The notes: generated by a model not told the origin, from the sequence alone. Positions 1 to 13,439 are shown, numbered from the stretch's first letter. The stretch is 64,000 nt of DNA from Biformimicrobium ophioploci (GCF_030270605.1 NZ_BSYJ01000001.1:434001-498000); one strand, 5' to 3'. Made by a program: numbers and translations.

Positions 1-1708
1 TGCCCTGGGTGGCGCTATGGCCACTGCGACGGATTTCGGTGGTATCCAGTTCCGTGTCCTGAATGCGCGCAAAGGGCCGGCAGTGCGTGCCACCCGCGCC
101 CAGGCAGACCGCGCCCTCTACCGGTCAGCGATTCGCCGCATCCTGGAAAACCAGCCCAACCTGGAGATATTCCAGCAGGCGGCGGATGACCTGATTGTCG
201 AGAATGACGGCCAGCGTGATCGCGTCACCGGCGTGGTGACCAATACCGGGATCCGTTTCCGCGCGCGCAGCGTGGTCCTGACGGTGGGCACCTTCCTGGG
301 CGGCCGTATCCACATCGGGCTCGACAGCCACTCCGGTGGCCGCGCCGGTGACCCGCCCTCCATTGCCCTCGCCGAGCGGTTGCGGGAACTGCCGTTCAGG
401 GTTGACCGCCTGAAGACCGGTACGCCACCGCGAATCGACGCCAAGAGCGTGGACTTTTCCGGCCTTGAGGAGCAGTGGGGCGACCAGCCACTGCCGGTGA
501 TGTCGTACCTGGGCCGGCGTGAACAGCACCCGCGTCAGGTGTGCTGCTGGATCACCCATACCAACAGCCGCACCCACGAGATCATCCAGGGCGGGCTCGA
601 CCGCTCACCGATGTACTCGGGTGTCATTGAGGGCGTGGGGCCGCGCTACTGCCCGTCCATCGAGGACAAGGTGCACCGCTTCGCCGACAAGGACAGTCAC
701 CAGATCTTTATCGAGCCGGAAGGCCTGGAGACCTGCGAGCTGTACCCCAACGGGATTTCCACCAGCCTGCCTTTCGATGTGCAGGTGGAGATGGTGCGCT
801 CCATCAAGGGCTTCGAGAATGCGCATATCACCCGCCCCGGGTACGCCATCGAATACGATTTCTTCGACCCGCGTGACCTGCAGGCCAGCCTCGAGACCCG
901 GCACATGGCCGGGCTGTATTTTGCCGGCCAGATCAACGGCACCACGGGCTACGAGGAGGCGGCGGCACAGGGCTTGCTGGCCGGCGCCAATGCCGCGCTG
1001 CAGGCGCGCGGCAAGGAAGCCTGGTCACCGAGCCGCGACCAGGCCTATCTCGGCGTGCTGGTGGATGACCTGATTACCCTTGGCACCAAGGAGCCCTACC
1101 GCATGTTCACCAGCCGTGCGGAGTACCGCCTGTTGCTGCGTGAGGACAATGCCGACCTGCGCCTGACCGAGCGGGGCCGCGCCCTAGGGCTGGTGGACGA
1201 CACCCGCTGGGCCGCGTTCTGCCGCAAGCAGGAAGCCATTGCGGCGGAGGAGGAGCGCCTGCGCAGCAGCTGGGTGCAGCCCGGCAGCATGGCCGCCGAG
1301 GCAATCAACCCGAGCCTGGCGCAGCCGCTGACCCGCGAATACAACCTGATGGACCTGCTCAAGCGCCCGCAGCTGGAATATGCGCAGGTGGCTGGTCTGG
1401 TGGGCGAGCCGGTTGCGGATGAACAGGTAGCGCAGCAGGTGGAGATCTCCGCCAAGTACGCCGGCTATATCGACCGCCAGAAAGACGAGATCGAGCGCCT
1501 GCGCACCTACGAGCAGACCGAGATACCGGCGGACTTCGAGTACAGCGATATCTCCGGCCTGTCCAACGAGGTGCGCCAGAAACTCAGCGATGCGCGCCCG
1601 GCTACCCTGGCCAGCGCCTCACGCGTGCCCGGCGTGACCCCGGCGGCAATTTCGCTGCTGCTGATCCAGCTCAAGAAGCGCGGCCTGCTGCGCAGGCGGG
1701 CGAGCTGA
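1..1708 (+). CDS. mnmG: tRNA uridine-5-carboxymethylaminomethyl modification enzyme MnmG (GidA), 5' truncated
   Basis: MnmG is the FAD-dependent partner of MnmE. It installs the carboxymethylaminomethyl group on U34 of certain tRNAs in the cytoplasm. The open frame runs from base 2 ([14 protein letters not shown]), so the start codon and the N-terminal FAD-binding GxGxxG lie outside the window. About 568 residues are present against about 630 in the family. Family motifs include [25 protein letters not shown], and the flavoprotein signature [18 protein letters not shown] near fragment residue 295. The tail is the helical MnmE/tRNA-binding domain (about residues 440-568). rsmG follows after one base, the usual gidA-gidB arrangement. 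The first ATG inside the window, at 17, is internal and not the true start. Confidence 0.97.
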   Translation, partial: ALGGAMATATDFGGIQFRVLNARKGPAVRATRAQADRALYRSAIRRILENQPNLEIFQQAADDLIVENDGQRDRVTGVVTNTGIRFRARSVVLTVGTFLGGRIHIGLDSHSGGRAGDPPSIALAERLRELPFRVDRLKTGTPPRIDAKSVDFSGLEEQWGDQPLPVMSYLGRREQHPRQVCCWITHTNSRTHEIIQGGLDRSPMYSGVIEGVGPRYCPSIEDKVHRFADKDSHQIFIEPEGLETCELYPNGISTSLPFDVQVEMVRSIKGFENAHITRPGYAIEYDFFDPRDLQASLETRHMAGLYFAGQINGTTGYEEAAAQGLLAGANAALQARGKEAWSPSRDQAYLGVLVDDLITLGTKEPYRMFTSRAEYRLLLREDNADLRLTERGRALGLVDDTRWAAFCRKQEAIAAEEERLRSSWVQPGSMAAEAINPSLAQPLTREYNLMDLLKRPQLEYAQVAGLVGEPVADEQVAQQVEISAKYAGYIDRQKDEIERLRTYEQTEIPADFEYSDISGLSNEVRQKLSDARPATLASASRVPGVTPAAISLLLIQLKKRGLLRRRAS

Positions 1709-1709
1709 C

Positions 1710-2339
1710 ATGGAGCAGTTTCGTTCGCGCCTGCAGTCTGCCGCGCGCCATATGGGCCTGTCCCTGGCGGATGCGACGGTGGACCAGCTGCTCGCATACC
1801 TGGCCCTGTTTGCCAAATGGAACCGCGCCTACAACCTGTCCGCCATCCGCGACCCGGCCGAAATGCTGGAGCGCCATCTGGTGGACAGCCTCAGTGTTGT
1901 GGACCTGTGCGGCAGCGGGCCGATTATCGACGTCGGCACCGGTGGCGGCCTGCCGGGTATCCCGCTGGCAATCTGCCACCCGGAGCGACCGGTGACCCTG
2001 CTCGACGCCAACGGCAAGAAGACCCGCTTCCTGTTCCAGGTCGCCACCGAGCTGGGGCTGGCCAATGTCACGGTAGTCAATGAGCGGGTTGAGGCATTCC
2101 GGCCACAACAAAAATTTGACGGCGTGGTCTCGCGCGCCTTCGCCAGTTTGCGTGATATGATTGACGGAAGTGAGCACTTGCTAACTTCGCGTGGGAAGTT
2201 CTATGCGATGAAGGGCAAGCTGCCGACGGACGAGTTGAGCGAGTTGCCAAAAGGGATTAAGGTCGAACAGACGCACCCCTTGACGGTACCGGGCTGCGAT
2301 GCTGAGCGCCACCTGATCGTACTGGCGCCGGAGCGGTAA
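1710..2339 (+). CDS. rsmG: 16S rRNA (guanine-N7) methyltransferase RsmG (GidB)
   Basis: RsmG methylates N7 of G527 (E. coli numbering) in 16S rRNA using SAM. The product is 209 residues, the normal family length (E. coli 207). The SAM-binding motif I, IIDVGTGGGLPGIPLAI, lies at about residues 71-87, preceded by the substrate-proximal segment FAKWNRAYNLSAIRDP. The ATG at 1710 is one base past the mnmG stop, so the two are co-transcribed and probably translationally coupled. Nothing is unusual in the reading frame. Confidence 0.97.
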   Translation: MEQFRSRLQSAARHMGLSLADATVDQLLAYLALFAKWNRAYNLSAIRDPAEMLERHLVDSLSVVDLCGSGPIIDVGTGGGLPGIPLAICHPERPVTLLDANGKKTRFLFQVATELGLANVTVVNERVEAFRPQQKFDGVVSRAFASLRDMIDGSEHLLTSRGKFYAMKGKLPTDELSELPKGIKVEQTHPLTVPGCDAERHLIVLAPER

Positions 2340-2441
2340 CACCGGCTGCAGCGACTCCTCTCACTCCAGAACAAGAAAATGGCGCCAATCGGGCCGCGCA
2401 CTGGCGCCGCCCCAACGCAACGCGATTTTTAGGACAAGACC

Positions 2442-3236
2442 TTGAACAAGATTTTTGCGGTAGCCAACCAGAAGGGCGGCGTTGGCAAGACGACCACTTG
2501 TGTAAACCTGGCTGCCTCGCTGGTGGCCAGCCGCCAGCGTGTTTTGCTGATCGACCTGGACCCGCAGGGCAACGCCACCATGGGCAGCGGTATCGACAAG
2601 AGCGAGTTGCAGCTGTCCGTGTACGATGTACTGACCTCCGAGATGGACCCGCGCAAGGCGATCGTTGCCACCGAGAGCGGCTACGATGTACTGCCGGCCA
2701 ACGGCGACCTGTCCGCGGCGGAAGTGGAGCTGCTGGACATGGACGCGCGCGAAACCCGCCTGCGTGGAGCCATCGACCGCATCGGCGACGATTACGATTA
2801 CGTGGTGGTGGATTGCCCGCCGTCGCTCAACATGCTCACCGTGAACGCCCTGTGTGCCGCCAACGGCGTACTGATCCCGATGCAGTGCGAGTACTACGCG
2901 CTTGAGGGCCTGTCTGCGCTGATCAATACCATCAACCAGATCCAGCAGGTCGCCAACCCCGACCTCAAGATCGAGGGTATCCTGCGCACCATGTACGACC
3001 CGCGCAACAGCCTCACCAACGATGTATCCGAGCAGCTGACCGAGTACTTTGGCGACCGCCTCTACAGCACCTGCATCCCGCGCAATGTGCGCCTGGCGGA
3101 GGCGCCGAGTTTCGGCAAGCCCGCGCTGACCTATGACCGCCAGTCCAAGGGTGCTATCGCCTATCTCGCCCTGGCAGGCGAGATGACACGCCGCCACGCG
3201 GCCAACAGTCGCCCGGCCGTTGCCGAAGCCAGCTAA
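2442..3236 (+). CDS. parA: Chromosome-partitioning ATPase ParA (Soj)
   Basis: ParA binds DNA non-specifically as an ATP dimer and moves ParB-parS complexes during origin segregation. The 264-residue product has the deviant Walker A motif NQKGGVGKTTTC at residues 9-20, the switch I region LIDLDPQGNATMGSG, and Walker B VVVDCPPSLNML. It lacks an N-terminal helix-turn-helix, so it is the chromosomal (type Ia-like, short) form. The start is TTG at 2442, chosen because AGGA at 2431-2434 is well spaced and the protein then begins MNKIFAVANQ as in homologues. It lies about 100 bp after rsmG and 18 bp before parB. Confidence 0.97.
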   Translation: MNKIFAVANQKGGVGKTTTCVNLAASLVASRQRVLLIDLDPQGNATMGSGIDKSELQLSVYDVLTSEMDPRKAIVATESGYDVLPANGDLSAAEVELLDMDARETRLRGAIDRIGDDYDYVVVDCPPSLNMLTVNALCAANGVLIPMQCEYYALEGLSALINTINQIQQVANPDLKIEGILRTMYDPRNSLTNDVSEQLTEYFGDRLYSTCIPRNVRLAEAPSFGKPALTYDRQSKGAIAYLALAGEMTRRHAANSRPAVAEAS

Positions 3237-3254
3237 GTTTTTCCAGGAGTTTTT

Positions 3255-4160
3255 ATGGCTGCCAAACGCAAGGGCCTTGGCAAAGGTCTCAATCACCTGA
3301 TTTCCGGCGACGCCAGCAAGGCGATTGCCTCGGCGACTTCCGGGGCCACGGCGGGCGATGCCGATGAGAGCCTTGACGGCAAGCTGATGGAGCTGCCAAT
3401 CGAGTTCCTGCAGCGTGGTCGCTACCAGCCGCGCCGGGAAATGGCCCAGGAGGCCCTGCAGGAGCTGGCCGAGTCCATCAGGGCGCAGGGCATCATGCAG
3501 CCGATCGTGGTGCGCCCGGTGGGCACCCAGCGTTATGAGATCATTGCCGGTGAGCGTCGCTGGCGCGCCGCGCAGCTGGCGGAACTGGAAAAGGTCCCGA
3601 CCCTGGTGCGTGAGGTGCCGGACGAAGCGGCCATTGCCATGGCCCTGATCGAGAACATCCAGCGCGAGGACCTGAATCCTGTCGAGGAAGCACTGGCGCT
3701 GAAGCGCCTGCAGGATGAGTTCCAGCTTACCCAGCAGGAAGTCGCGGATGCCGTGGGCAAATCCCGTACTGCGGTGACCAACCTGCTGCGCCTGTTGAGC
3801 CTCACCGACGAAGTGCGGACGCTGCTCGAGCGCGGCGACCTGGAACTCGGCCACGCCAAGGCCCTGCTCGGCCTCGCCGGTGATCGCCAGCGCGCTGCCG
3901 CGCGCCAGGTGGTCGACAAGGGTCTGACCGTACGCCAGACCGAGGCACTGGTGCGGCGCCTGCACGAGAATGCCGACAAGCCGAAGAAAGCACCCACCCC
4001 GGACGCCGACGTACGGCGCCTGGTCGAGGGTTTGTCAGAAAAGATCGGTGTACCGGTGGACATCAACCAGGGCGCCAATGGCAAGGGCAAGCTGGTGCTG
4101 AGCTACAATAGCCTCGACGAGCTCGAGGGCATCCTGTCCCACCTGGGTTACGAGGCCTGA
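3255..4160 (+). CDS. parB: Chromosome-partitioning protein ParB (Spo0J)
   Basis: ParB is the CTP-dependent clamp that loads at parS sites and spreads on neighbouring DNA. The 301-residue protein begins with the ParA-contact peptide KRKGLGKGLNHLI. It then has the CTPase/ParB-N domain with GERRWRAAQLAEL (about residues 95-108) and IENIQREDLNPVEEA, and a central HTH (TQQEVADAVGKSRTAVTNLL, about 156-175). The C-terminal dimerisation domain ends LVLSYNSLDELEGILSHLG. A good Shine-Dalgarno (CCAGGAG) precedes ATG 3255. It is expected to be co-transcribed with parA. I saw no perfect parS 16-mer in this window. Confidence 0.97.
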   Translation: MAAKRKGLGKGLNHLISGDASKAIASATSGATAGDADESLDGKLMELPIEFLQRGRYQPRREMAQEALQELAESIRAQGIMQPIVVRPVGTQRYEIIAGERRWRAAQLAELEKVPTLVREVPDEAAIAMALIENIQREDLNPVEEALALKRLQDEFQLTQQEVADAVGKSRTAVTNLLRLLSLTDEVRTLLERGDLELGHAKALLGLAGDRQRAAARQVVDKGLTVRQTEALVRRLHENADKPKKAPTPDADVRRLVEGLSEKIGVPVDINQGANGKGKLVLSYNSLDELEGILSHLGYEA

Positions 4161-4214
4161 GACCAAGTCCTGAGACTAAGGTCTGAGAGCGCCCTTTTCT
4201 GGTGCAAACCCCTG

Positions 4215-4230
4215 CCCGCCTTATGGCGGG
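4215..4230 (+). terminator. Possible terminator hairpin after parB
   Basis: A perfect 6-bp stem CCCGCC / GGCGGG with a TTAT loop is followed by TAATTCATTT. The U-tract is broken, so termination strength is uncertain. It sits 55 bp past the parB stop and upstream of the atp promoter. Confidence 0.4.
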
Positions 4231-4329
4231 TAATTCATTTCTCCGGCCTGTCTGGCTGGTCTGGTAAGCAAGTATTCACAAACCCTGCACCTTTTGCGCC
4301 AACCCCAGCAACGATGCGGCCTACAGCGG

Positions 4330-4358
4330 TTGAATAGCCACCCCGCTTCCTCCATAAT
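4330..4358 (+). promoter_or_regulatory. Putative sigma70 promoter of the atp operon
   Basis: TTGAAT (4330-4335) and CATAAT (4353-4358) are separated by exactly 17 bp. Initiation near 4365 would give a leader of roughly 130-145 nt before atpI. This is a pattern match only. Confidence 0.5.
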
Positions 4359-4497
4359 TCGCACGCCCGAAAACCAGTGGTTACAGCCGCCGCGGGCATG
4401 AGAGGCCTGAGTGGTTCTGCCGGTGTGTCCACGGGCGGGCTTGCCGGGGAGTCCACAACTACTGCTGCGGGTGGCGCTGCCTCCGTCGGGCGAGTGA

Positions 4498-4869
4498 TTG
4501 TTACCTTCCATGAAAAAGTCTCCCGTTTTGCGTATTGCCCTGGTCCAGCTGCTGCTCACCCTTGCGGCTGCGCTTGCGCTACTGGCTTTCGATACGGTAG
4601 CCGCGCGCTCGGTGCTACTGGGAGGTCTCTTGTGTGCGGTGCCGAATGCCTACTTTGGCTTCTATGCATTCCGGCATAGTGGTGCGCGCAATACGCGCGA
4701 AGTGCTGAAGGGCTTCCAGCGCGGCGAGGCGGGCAAATTTGCCCTGACCCTGGCGGGATTTGCGGCAGTGTTTGCCACGGTGCGGCCACTCAACGCACTG
4801 TTGCTGTTTATTGCCTTCGGCGTCTGCACCTTGCTGCAGTGGCTGCTGGCAGCGCGATTTACCCGGTAG
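4498..4869 (+). CDS. atpI: ATP synthase accessory protein AtpI (subunit I)
   Basis: AtpI is a small hydrophobic membrane protein at the head of F0F1 operons. It assists c-ring assembly and is not essential for catalysis. The product has about four membrane segments (LRIALVQLLLTLAAALALLAF, the SVLLGGLLCAVPNAYFGFYAF region, FALTLAGFAAVFATV and LNALLLFIAFGVCTLLQWLLA). The segment GLLCAVPNAYFGFYAFRHSGARN is typical of proteobacterial AtpI. The start is uncertain: TTG at 4498 gives 123 residues with GGGCGAG a few bases upstream, while ATG at 4510 gives 119 residues (MKKSPVLRIAL) but has a weaker ribosome site. It is followed by atpB after 79 bp. Confidence 0.85.
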   Translation: MLPSMKKSPVLRIALVQLLLTLAAALALLAFDTVAARSVLLGGLLCAVPNAYFGFYAFRHSGARNTREVLKGFQRGEAGKFALTLAGFAAVFATVRPLNALLLFIAFGVCTLLQWLLAARFTR

Positions 4870-4942
4870 TTTGCCCATGACCTTTGGTCAGTGATCGGCG
4901 AGCTCCCCGGTAACTTGCGCTTTTAACTTTTGGAAATTTTGA

Positions 4943-5893
<951 letters not shown>

Positions 5894-5973
5894 TTTTTCG
5901 ATTTTTTGCCGGGGCCCCGGGTCCCGGCCGGATTTTTTTACCAACTAACTCAACTAGTCACTTTCATATTTAG

Positions 5974-6231
<258 letters not shown>

Positions 6232-6276
6232 TTCAATCGATCCCCTTAAATCTTTCACAGAGCAAGAGGTGTCGGT

Positions 6277-6747
6277 GTGAATATCAACCTGACTCTTATC
6301 GGCCAGTCGATTACTTTCTTTGCGTTCGTATGGTTCTGCATGAAGTTTGTCTGGCCTGCGCTGCTTGGCGTTATGCAAGAGCGCGAGCAAAAAATTGCGG
6401 CAGGCCTGGAAGGCGCTGAGCGCGCGCAGAAAGACCTGGAGCTGGCGCAGAAGCGTGCCGGTGAACAGCTGCGCGAAGCGAAGGAGCAGGCTGCAGAGAT
6501 CATCGATGGCGCGAACAAGCGTGCCATCCAGATCGTCGATGAAGCAAAAGAAGCTGCACGTGCCGAGGGCGATCGCCTCAAGGCCGCTGCAGAGGCTGAA
6601 ATCGCACAGGAAGTTAACCGTGCGAAAGAACAGCTGCGCGCCAAGGTTTCCACACTGGCTATTGCCGGTGCGGAGAAGATCCTGGCCAAGAACATCGATG
6701 CAGCCGCGCACAGCGAAATGATCGACAAACTGGCAGCCGAGCTGTAA
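6277..6747 (+). CDS. atpF: F0F1 ATP synthase subunit b (AtpF)
   Basis: This is the peripheral stalk subunit. The 156-residue product has one N-terminal membrane helix ([24 protein letters not shown]) followed by a long charged coiled coil (about residues 35-130) rich in Glu, Lys, Ala and Gln. Its length equals E. coli AtpF (156). The start is GTG at 6277, supported by AAGAGGT at 6264-6270. It lies between atpE and atpH. Confidence 0.96.
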   Translation: MNINLTLIGQSITFFAFVWFCMKFVWPALLGVMQEREQKIAAGLEGAERAQKDLELAQKRAGEQLREAKEQAAEIIDGANKRAIQIVDEAKEAARAEGDRLKAAAEAEIAQEVNRAKEQLRAKVSTLAIAGAEKILAKNIDAAAHSEMIDKLAAEL

Positions 6748-6760
6748 GCGAGGAACTCCC

Positions 6761-7297
6761 ATGGCGGAACTCAGCACACTAGCCCGGCCCTATGCCAAAG
6801 CTGCATTCAACTATGCGCTGGAAGCCTCCGACCTCAACGGTTGGTCTTCCGCGCTGGCCACAGCAGCAGCGGTCAGCCAGAGCGACAAGGTAAAGGAACT
6901 GCTGGAAAACCCCCAGCTCACCGCCGAATTGCGCGCGGAAAACTTCCTTTCTATCTGCGGTGACGAGATCGGTGCCAACGCACAGAACTTCGTCAAACTG
7001 CTGGCAGAAAACCATCGCCTGGCGCTTTTGCCGGAAATTTCCAGCCTCTACGAAGTACTGAAGGCGGAACAGGAAAAATCCCTCGATGTTGAGGTGATTT
7101 CTGCCCACGCGCTGTCTGCCGAGCAGACCCAGCGCCTGGTTGAATCCCTGGGCCGCAAGTTCGACCGAGAAATCACCCTGCAGGGCTCCGTAGACGAGTC
7201 CCTGCTTGGCGGCGCGATTATTCACGCCGGCGATACCGTGATTGACGGTTCCGTGCGCGGCCGACTGGCCAAGCTCGCAGAGGCGATGAACTCCTAA
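6761..7297 (+). CDS. atpH: F0F1 ATP synthase subunit delta (AtpH)
   Basis: Delta caps the F1 head and joins it to the b-dimer stalk. The 178-residue protein starts [16 protein letters not shown], the usual N-terminal signature, and carries the C-terminal OSCP motif [32 protein letters not shown]. Start ATG 6761 lies 13 bp after atpF with GAGGAAC upstream. The length matches the family (E. coli 177). Confidence 0.96.
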   Translation: MAELSTLARPYAKAAFNYALEASDLNGWSSALATAAAVSQSDKVKELLENPQLTAELRAENFLSICGDEIGANAQNFVKLLAENHRLALLPEISSLYEVLKAEQEKSLDVEVISAHALSAEQTQRLVESLGRKFDREITLQGSVDESLLGGAIIHAGDTVIDGSVRGRLAKLAEAMNS

Positions 7298-7337
7298 ACA
7301 CTGTTGTTCTCACAGTGTGGGAATTGAGGAAAAGACA

Positions 7338-8882
7338 ATGCAGCAACTGAATCCATCCGAGATCAGTGAAATCATCAAGAGCCGCATCGACAGTCTCGAC
7401 GTGGCCACTGAAGCCCAGAATGAGGGCACCATTGTTTCCGTCTCCGACGGTATTATCCGTATCCACGGCCTCGCGGACGTGATGTACGGCGAAATGATCG
7501 AGTTCGATGGTGGCGTCTACGGTATGGCGCTGAACCTGGAGCGTGACTCCGTAGGTGCCATCGTACTGGGCGAATACAAATCCCTGGCCGAAGGCCAGAA
7601 GTGCCGTTGCACCGGCCGCATCCTGGAAGCACCGGTTGGTCCGGAACTGCTCGGCCGTGTTGTAGACGCGCTGGGTAACCCGATCGACGGCAAGGGCCCG
7701 CTGGGCAACAAGCTGACCGACGCGGTTGAAAAGGTTGCACCGGGCGTAATCGCACGTCAGTCCGTAGACCAGCCGGTACAGACCGGTCTGAAGTCCATCG
7801 ACACCATGGTGCCGATCGGCCGCGGCCAGCGTGAGCTGATCATTGGCGACCGCCAGATCGGTAAGACCGCGGTTGCGATCGATGCGATCATCAACCAGAA
7901 AGGCACCGGCATTAAGTGTGTCTACGTTGCGATCGGCCAGAAGCAGTCTTCTATCGCCAACGTTGTACGCAAGCTCGAAGAGCACGGCGCAATGGACCAC
8001 ACCATCGTGGTTGCCGCTGGCGCTGCCGACCCGGCTGCGATGCAGTTCCTGGCACCGTACGTGGGTTGCACCATGGGCGAGTACTTCCGCGATCGCGGTG
8101 AAGACGCCCTGATCATCTACGATGACCTGACCAAGCAGGCGTGGGCCTACCGCCAGATCTCCCTGCTGCTGAAGCGCCCGCCGGGCCGTGAAGCCTACCC
8201 GGGTGACGTTTTCTACCTCCACTCCCGTCTGCTCGAGCGCGCCGCGCGTGTTAACGCCGACTACGTGGAGAAGTTCACCAACGGTGAAGTGAAAGGCCAG
8301 ACCGGTTCCCTGACCGCGCTGCCGATCATTGAGACCCAGGCCGGCGACGTTTCCGCGTTCGTACCGACCAACGTGATCTCCATTACCGACGGCCAGATCT
8401 TCCTGGAAACCGACCTGTTCAACGCTGGTGTACGCCCGGCGATCAACCCGGGTATCTCCGTATCCCGCGTTGGTGGTGCGGCCCAGACCAAGGTTGTGAA
8501 GAAGCTGTCCGGTGGTATTCGTACCGCTCTGGCACAGTACCGCGAACTGGCGGCGTTCTCCCAGTTTGCTTCTGACCTCGACGATGCCACCAAGGCCCAG
8601 CTGGACCACGGTGAGCGCGTAACCGAGCTGATGAAGCAGAAGCAGTACTCCCCGCTTTCCATCGCTGAAATGGCGATCTCTGTATTCGCGGTGGACAACG
8701 GCTACATGAGCGAAATCGAAGTTGCCAAGGTACTGGACTTCGAAGCTGCCCTGCACTCCTACATGAACAGCGACCACGCTGAGCTGATGGAGAAGGTAAA
8801 CAGCACCGGTGATTACAACAGCGACATCGAAGGCGCCTTCAAGGCCGCTCTCGACAAGTTTGTCGCTACTCAGACCTGGTAA
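7338..8882 (+). CDS. atpA: F0F1 ATP synthase subunit alpha (AtpA)
   Basis: This is the non-catalytic nucleotide-binding subunit of F1. The chosen start is ATG 7338 ([17 protein letters not shown]), which has GAGGA at 7326-7330; the upstream in-frame GTG at 7317 would add seven atypical residues. The product is 514 residues (E. coli 513). Walker A is [11 protein letters not shown] near residue 170, Walker B is [10 protein letters not shown], and the alpha/beta signature [13 protein letters not shown] is at about 364-376. It lies in the normal position between atpH and atpG. Confidence 0.98.
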   Translation: MQQLNPSEISEIIKSRIDSLDVATEAQNEGTIVSVSDGIIRIHGLADVMYGEMIEFDGGVYGMALNLERDSVGAIVLGEYKSLAEGQKCRCTGRILEAPVGPELLGRVVDALGNPIDGKGPLGNKLTDAVEKVAPGVIARQSVDQPVQTGLKSIDTMVPIGRGQRELIIGDRQIGKTAVAIDAIINQKGTGIKCVYVAIGQKQSSIANVVRKLEEHGAMDHTIVVAAGAADPAAMQFLAPYVGCTMGEYFRDRGEDALIIYDDLTKQAWAYRQISLLLKRPPGREAYPGDVFYLHSRLLERAARVNADYVEKFTNGEVKGQTGSLTALPIIETQAGDVSAFVPTNVISITDGQIFLETDLFNAGVRPAINPGISVSRVGGAAQTKVVKKLSGGIRTALAQYRELAAFSQFASDLDDATKAQLDHGERVTELMKQKQYSPLSIAEMAISVFAVDNGYMSEIEVAKVLDFEAALHSYMNSDHAELMEKVNSTGDYNSDIEGAFKAALDKFVATQTW

Positions 8883-8950
8883 TCGGGAAAGGAAAACAGG
8901 CGCAGTCATTCCGTTCAGGGATGGCGGCGCCACTGGCAAGGTAAATTACT

Positions 8951-11247
<2,297 letters not shown>

Positions 11248-11311
11248 TCTTGTTTAAAGCTTGCCGGCGTCGGGGGAAACCCCGCACGCCGGGGCAAAGA
11301 GGCATATAGTT

Positions 11312-11731
11312 ATGGCTATGACAGTACACTGCGATGTGGTGAGTGCCGAGGAATCCCTCTTCAGCGGCCTGGTAGAGCTGATTGTTGCTACCGGTGTCGA
11401 AGGTGAGCTGGGTATTTCCTACGGTCACGCCCCGCTGCTGACTGCGCTGAAGCCGGGTCCGGTCCGTATTATCAAGGCCGGTGGTGAAGAGGAAGTGCTG
11501 TACGTCTCCGGCGGTTTCGCCGAGATCCAGCCGACCGTGGTCACCATTCTCGCCGATGTCGCCGAGCGTGATATCGACGAAGCCGAGGCAGAAAAAGCGC
11601 GCGAAGAGGCGCTGGCAGCCATGAGCGGTCAGCCGACCGAGATCGATTACGCGCACGTCTCTGCCCAGCTGGCAGAAGCGGAAGCCCGTCTTCGCACCCT
11701 CAAGGCGATCCGCAGGGCCGCCGGCAAGTAA
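11312..11731 (+). CDS. atpC: F0F1 ATP synthase subunit epsilon (AtpC)
   Basis: Epsilon regulates ATP hydrolysis from the foot of the central stalk. The chosen start, ATG 11312, gives [19 protein letters not shown], which aligns with E. coli MAMTYHLDVVSAEQQ, and AAGAGG lies at 11297-11302. Starting at 11261 would add 17 non-homologous residues. The 139-residue product has the beta-sandwich domain (about 1-85) and the two-helix C-terminal hairpin rich in Glu/Ala/Arg. It is the last gene of the operon, with a terminator 22 bp downstream. Confidence 0.96.
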   Translation: MAMTVHCDVVSAEESLFSGLVELIVATGVEGELGISYGHAPLLTALKPGPVRIIKAGGEEEVLYVSGGFAEIQPTVVTILADVAERDIDEAEAEKAREEALAAMSGQPTEIDYAHVSAQLAEAEARLRTLKAIRRAAGK

Positions 11732-11752
11732 GAAGCAATTCTTACGGCCACG

Positions 11753-11779
11753 AAAAAGCAGCTTCGGCTGCTTTTTTTT
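11753..11779. terminator. Bidirectional Rho-independent terminator between atpC and the convergent TPR gene
   Basis: The stem AAAAAGCAGC / GCTGCTTTTT has a TTCG tetraloop and extends into a run of eight T on the plus strand. The matching A-run gives a U-tract on the minus strand, so it can also end the gene coming from 13439. Confidence 0.92.
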
Positions 11780-11804
11780 CGCCCGGATTTTCCTTTTGCA
11801 CAAT

Positions 11805-13439
11805 CTAGTGCTGACCGTTGCCGCTTTCGGGTGGCCTGCGCTGGCTATCGGGATGCAGTTGCCCGGCCAGTGCCCTCAAATAACGGGCGGCCCGCTCCGT
11901 TTCTCCAGCCAGCGTCGCTGCCTGGATAGCGCCATACAAACTGTTGTAGCGCCCGGGCGATTTCTGCAGGGATTTTTCATAGGCCACCAAAGCCTCCGCC
12001 GGCCGTCCTGCCAGCATCAGCATGTCACCGAACAGTTCCCGTGCCGGTAATACCGAACCGGGCGATACCGGGTGCTTATCCACACTGTCTTCGAGATCCG
12101 CTGCTTGTACCATCATCGCCAGCGCCTGCTCTTCGTCACCGGCTGCATAATCTGCCCAGGCCCGTACAGCGATTTCCCGGGCACCGGTAACCGTGGCCCA
12201 GTACCGTTCATTCGATGCCTCTACCTTTTGCTGCAAGTCCTTGATATTACGGGCGGCTTTGCGTGCGGCTGAACTGTCGCCACTACGTGCGGCGCCGATA
12301 CCCTGGGCAAAATACACCAGTGCCTCAGCCCAGGGATATTTGTCCCACGGAAAACCCTTGTGACTGCGCGGCACAAGGCTTGCCGCCACTTCCCAGTTAC
12401 GCGTTTCGAGTGGCAGGCGTGTCCTTGCCGCGGCAATGCCATAGGCCGAGGCAAAACTGTCCTGTGCCTTGCCGGCTCCCATCACCTGTTCGAGCACCGC
12501 AGCTGCGGCCCTGTCGTTACCCTGCTGTAAATGTGCATACATCAGGTAATCCAGCGCATGGTAATAGTGCAGTGATGTCATGCCATCACTGACCGGTTGT
12601 GCCAGTGCTGCGCGTGCAGAGCGGATATTCCAGTCGATGGTTTCGGGCCACTTTCCGAGCCGGACGAAGATATGGCTTGGCATGTGCAGCGCATGCGGTA
12701 CTTCCGGCGCAATCTTGTCGTAGGCGCGCGCCACTTCCAGTGCCTTTGGCCGTAATGCGAGTATTGGGTTGTCGTATGCGTGAATCAGGTAGTGGTGCAG
12801 CCCGGGATGCTGCGATGCGCGCTCGAGCAGGGATTCCAGAATCTCACCGGCACGTCTCTGTTGCCGGTATTGCCTGTCTGTTTTGGGTGCCGTTGCGAGC
12901 AGGGAAAGGGCATAAAAAGCGCCGGCGTCGATGTCGCCAGGAAACTCCCGGTAAATTGCCCCCAGGGCTTTCTCCCAGGCGCGAAGTTTTTCCCGGTGAT
13001 TACCTGCGTCCCAACCCTCGTAAAAAATTGCGATAGCATCGAGGTATGCCTGCTCCCTTGGTGTTGACCCACCAATGGCCTGTGCTTTTTCGATTGCCGC
13101 GCGACCGTCCGCGAGTTCGGCGGCAAGCGGCGGTGCCCAAAGCGGGTGGAAACGGGACATGGCCAGACCCCAGTAAGCCATCGCGCAGCTTTTATCCTGC
13201 TCGATAATTTTCAGGAATGCATTGCGCGCCTGTTCGTACATCATATGGTGCAGCAGCGCGACCGACTGTTGTATGGGTTTCTGCAGCGCCGGACTGCAGC
13301 TTGTTTCAAAACTGACATGTCCGAGTGATTTTGTCAGGTTGTCTTCACGCGGGTACGCGAGCGGCGCTTGAGTGAGCAGGCCGGCCAGTATCAGGGCAGT
13401 AAACAACGCACGAATGGCGCCTATTTGTCGGGTTTTCAT
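11805..13439 (-). CDS. Secreted TPR-repeat protein of unknown function
   Basis: The preferred start is ATG at 13439 (MKTRQIGAIRALFTALILAGLLTQAPLA), a clear Sec signal peptide with cleavage near residue 28, giving 544 residues; the frame stays open upstream to 13775 but that part is low-quality sequence. Tetratricopeptide helices are visible throughout (for example ARNAFLKIIEQDKSCAMAYWGLAMSRF and RPAEALVAYEKSLQKSPGRYNSLYG). Two histidine-rich segments, HPGLHHYLIHAYDNP and HALHMPSHIFVRLGKWPE, look more conserved than TPR packing needs and may bind metal or ligand; that is inference. It stands alone, convergent with atpC. No specific function can be assigned. Confidence 0.8.
   Translation of the reverse strand: MKTRQIGAIRALFTALILAGLLTQAPLAYPREDNLTKSLGHVSFETSCSPALQKPIQQSVALLHHMMYEQARNAFLKIIEQDKSCAMAYWGLAMSRFHPLWAPPLAAELADGRAAIEKAQAIGGSTPREQAYLDAIAIFYEGWDAGNHREKLRAWEKALGAIYREFPGDIDAGAFYALSLLATAPKTDRQYRQQRRAGEILESLLERASQHPGLHHYLIHAYDNPILALRPKALEVARAYDKIAPEVPHALHMPSHIFVRLGKWPETIDWNIRSARAALAQPVSDGMTSLHYYHALDYLMYAHLQQGNDRAAAAVLEQVMGAGKAQDSFASAYGIAAARTRLPLETRNWEVAASLVPRSHKGFPWDKYPWAEALVYFAQGIGAARSGDSSAARKAARNIKDLQQKVEASNERYWATVTGAREIAVRAWADYAAGDEEQALAMMVQAADLEDSVDKHPVSPGSVLPARELFGDMLMLAGRPAEALVAYEKSLQKSPGRYNSLYGAIQAATLAGETERAARYLRALAGQLHPDSQRRPPESGNGQH

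Larger units (their letters stand above)
4161..4497. other. Intergenic region between parB and the atp operon
   Basis: This 337-bp stretch has no convincing gene. It contains a hairpin soon after parB (4215-4230) and a good sigma70-like promoter (4330-4358). The rest (about 4365-4497) would be the transcribed leader of the atp operon. The overlapping open frames here are low-complexity Gly/Ala/Ser translations typical of high-GC noise. Confidence 0.7.

Noticed and set aside
2400-4500. Search for parS 16-mers near parAB
   Set aside because: No sequence close to the palindromic parS consensus was seen; sites are probably outside the window, nearer the origin.
7218-8939. Antisense open frame of about 573 codons opposite atpA (similar ones oppose parB, atpD and cusA)
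   Set aside because: High GC and codon bias create long antisense frames; the sense genes are certain and the antisense translations show no domain, signal or ribosome site.
12076-12084. TTATCCACA, a perfect DnaA-box sequence
   Set aside because: A single copy inside the TPR coding sequence with no AT-rich unwinding region or neighbouring boxes; not an origin.
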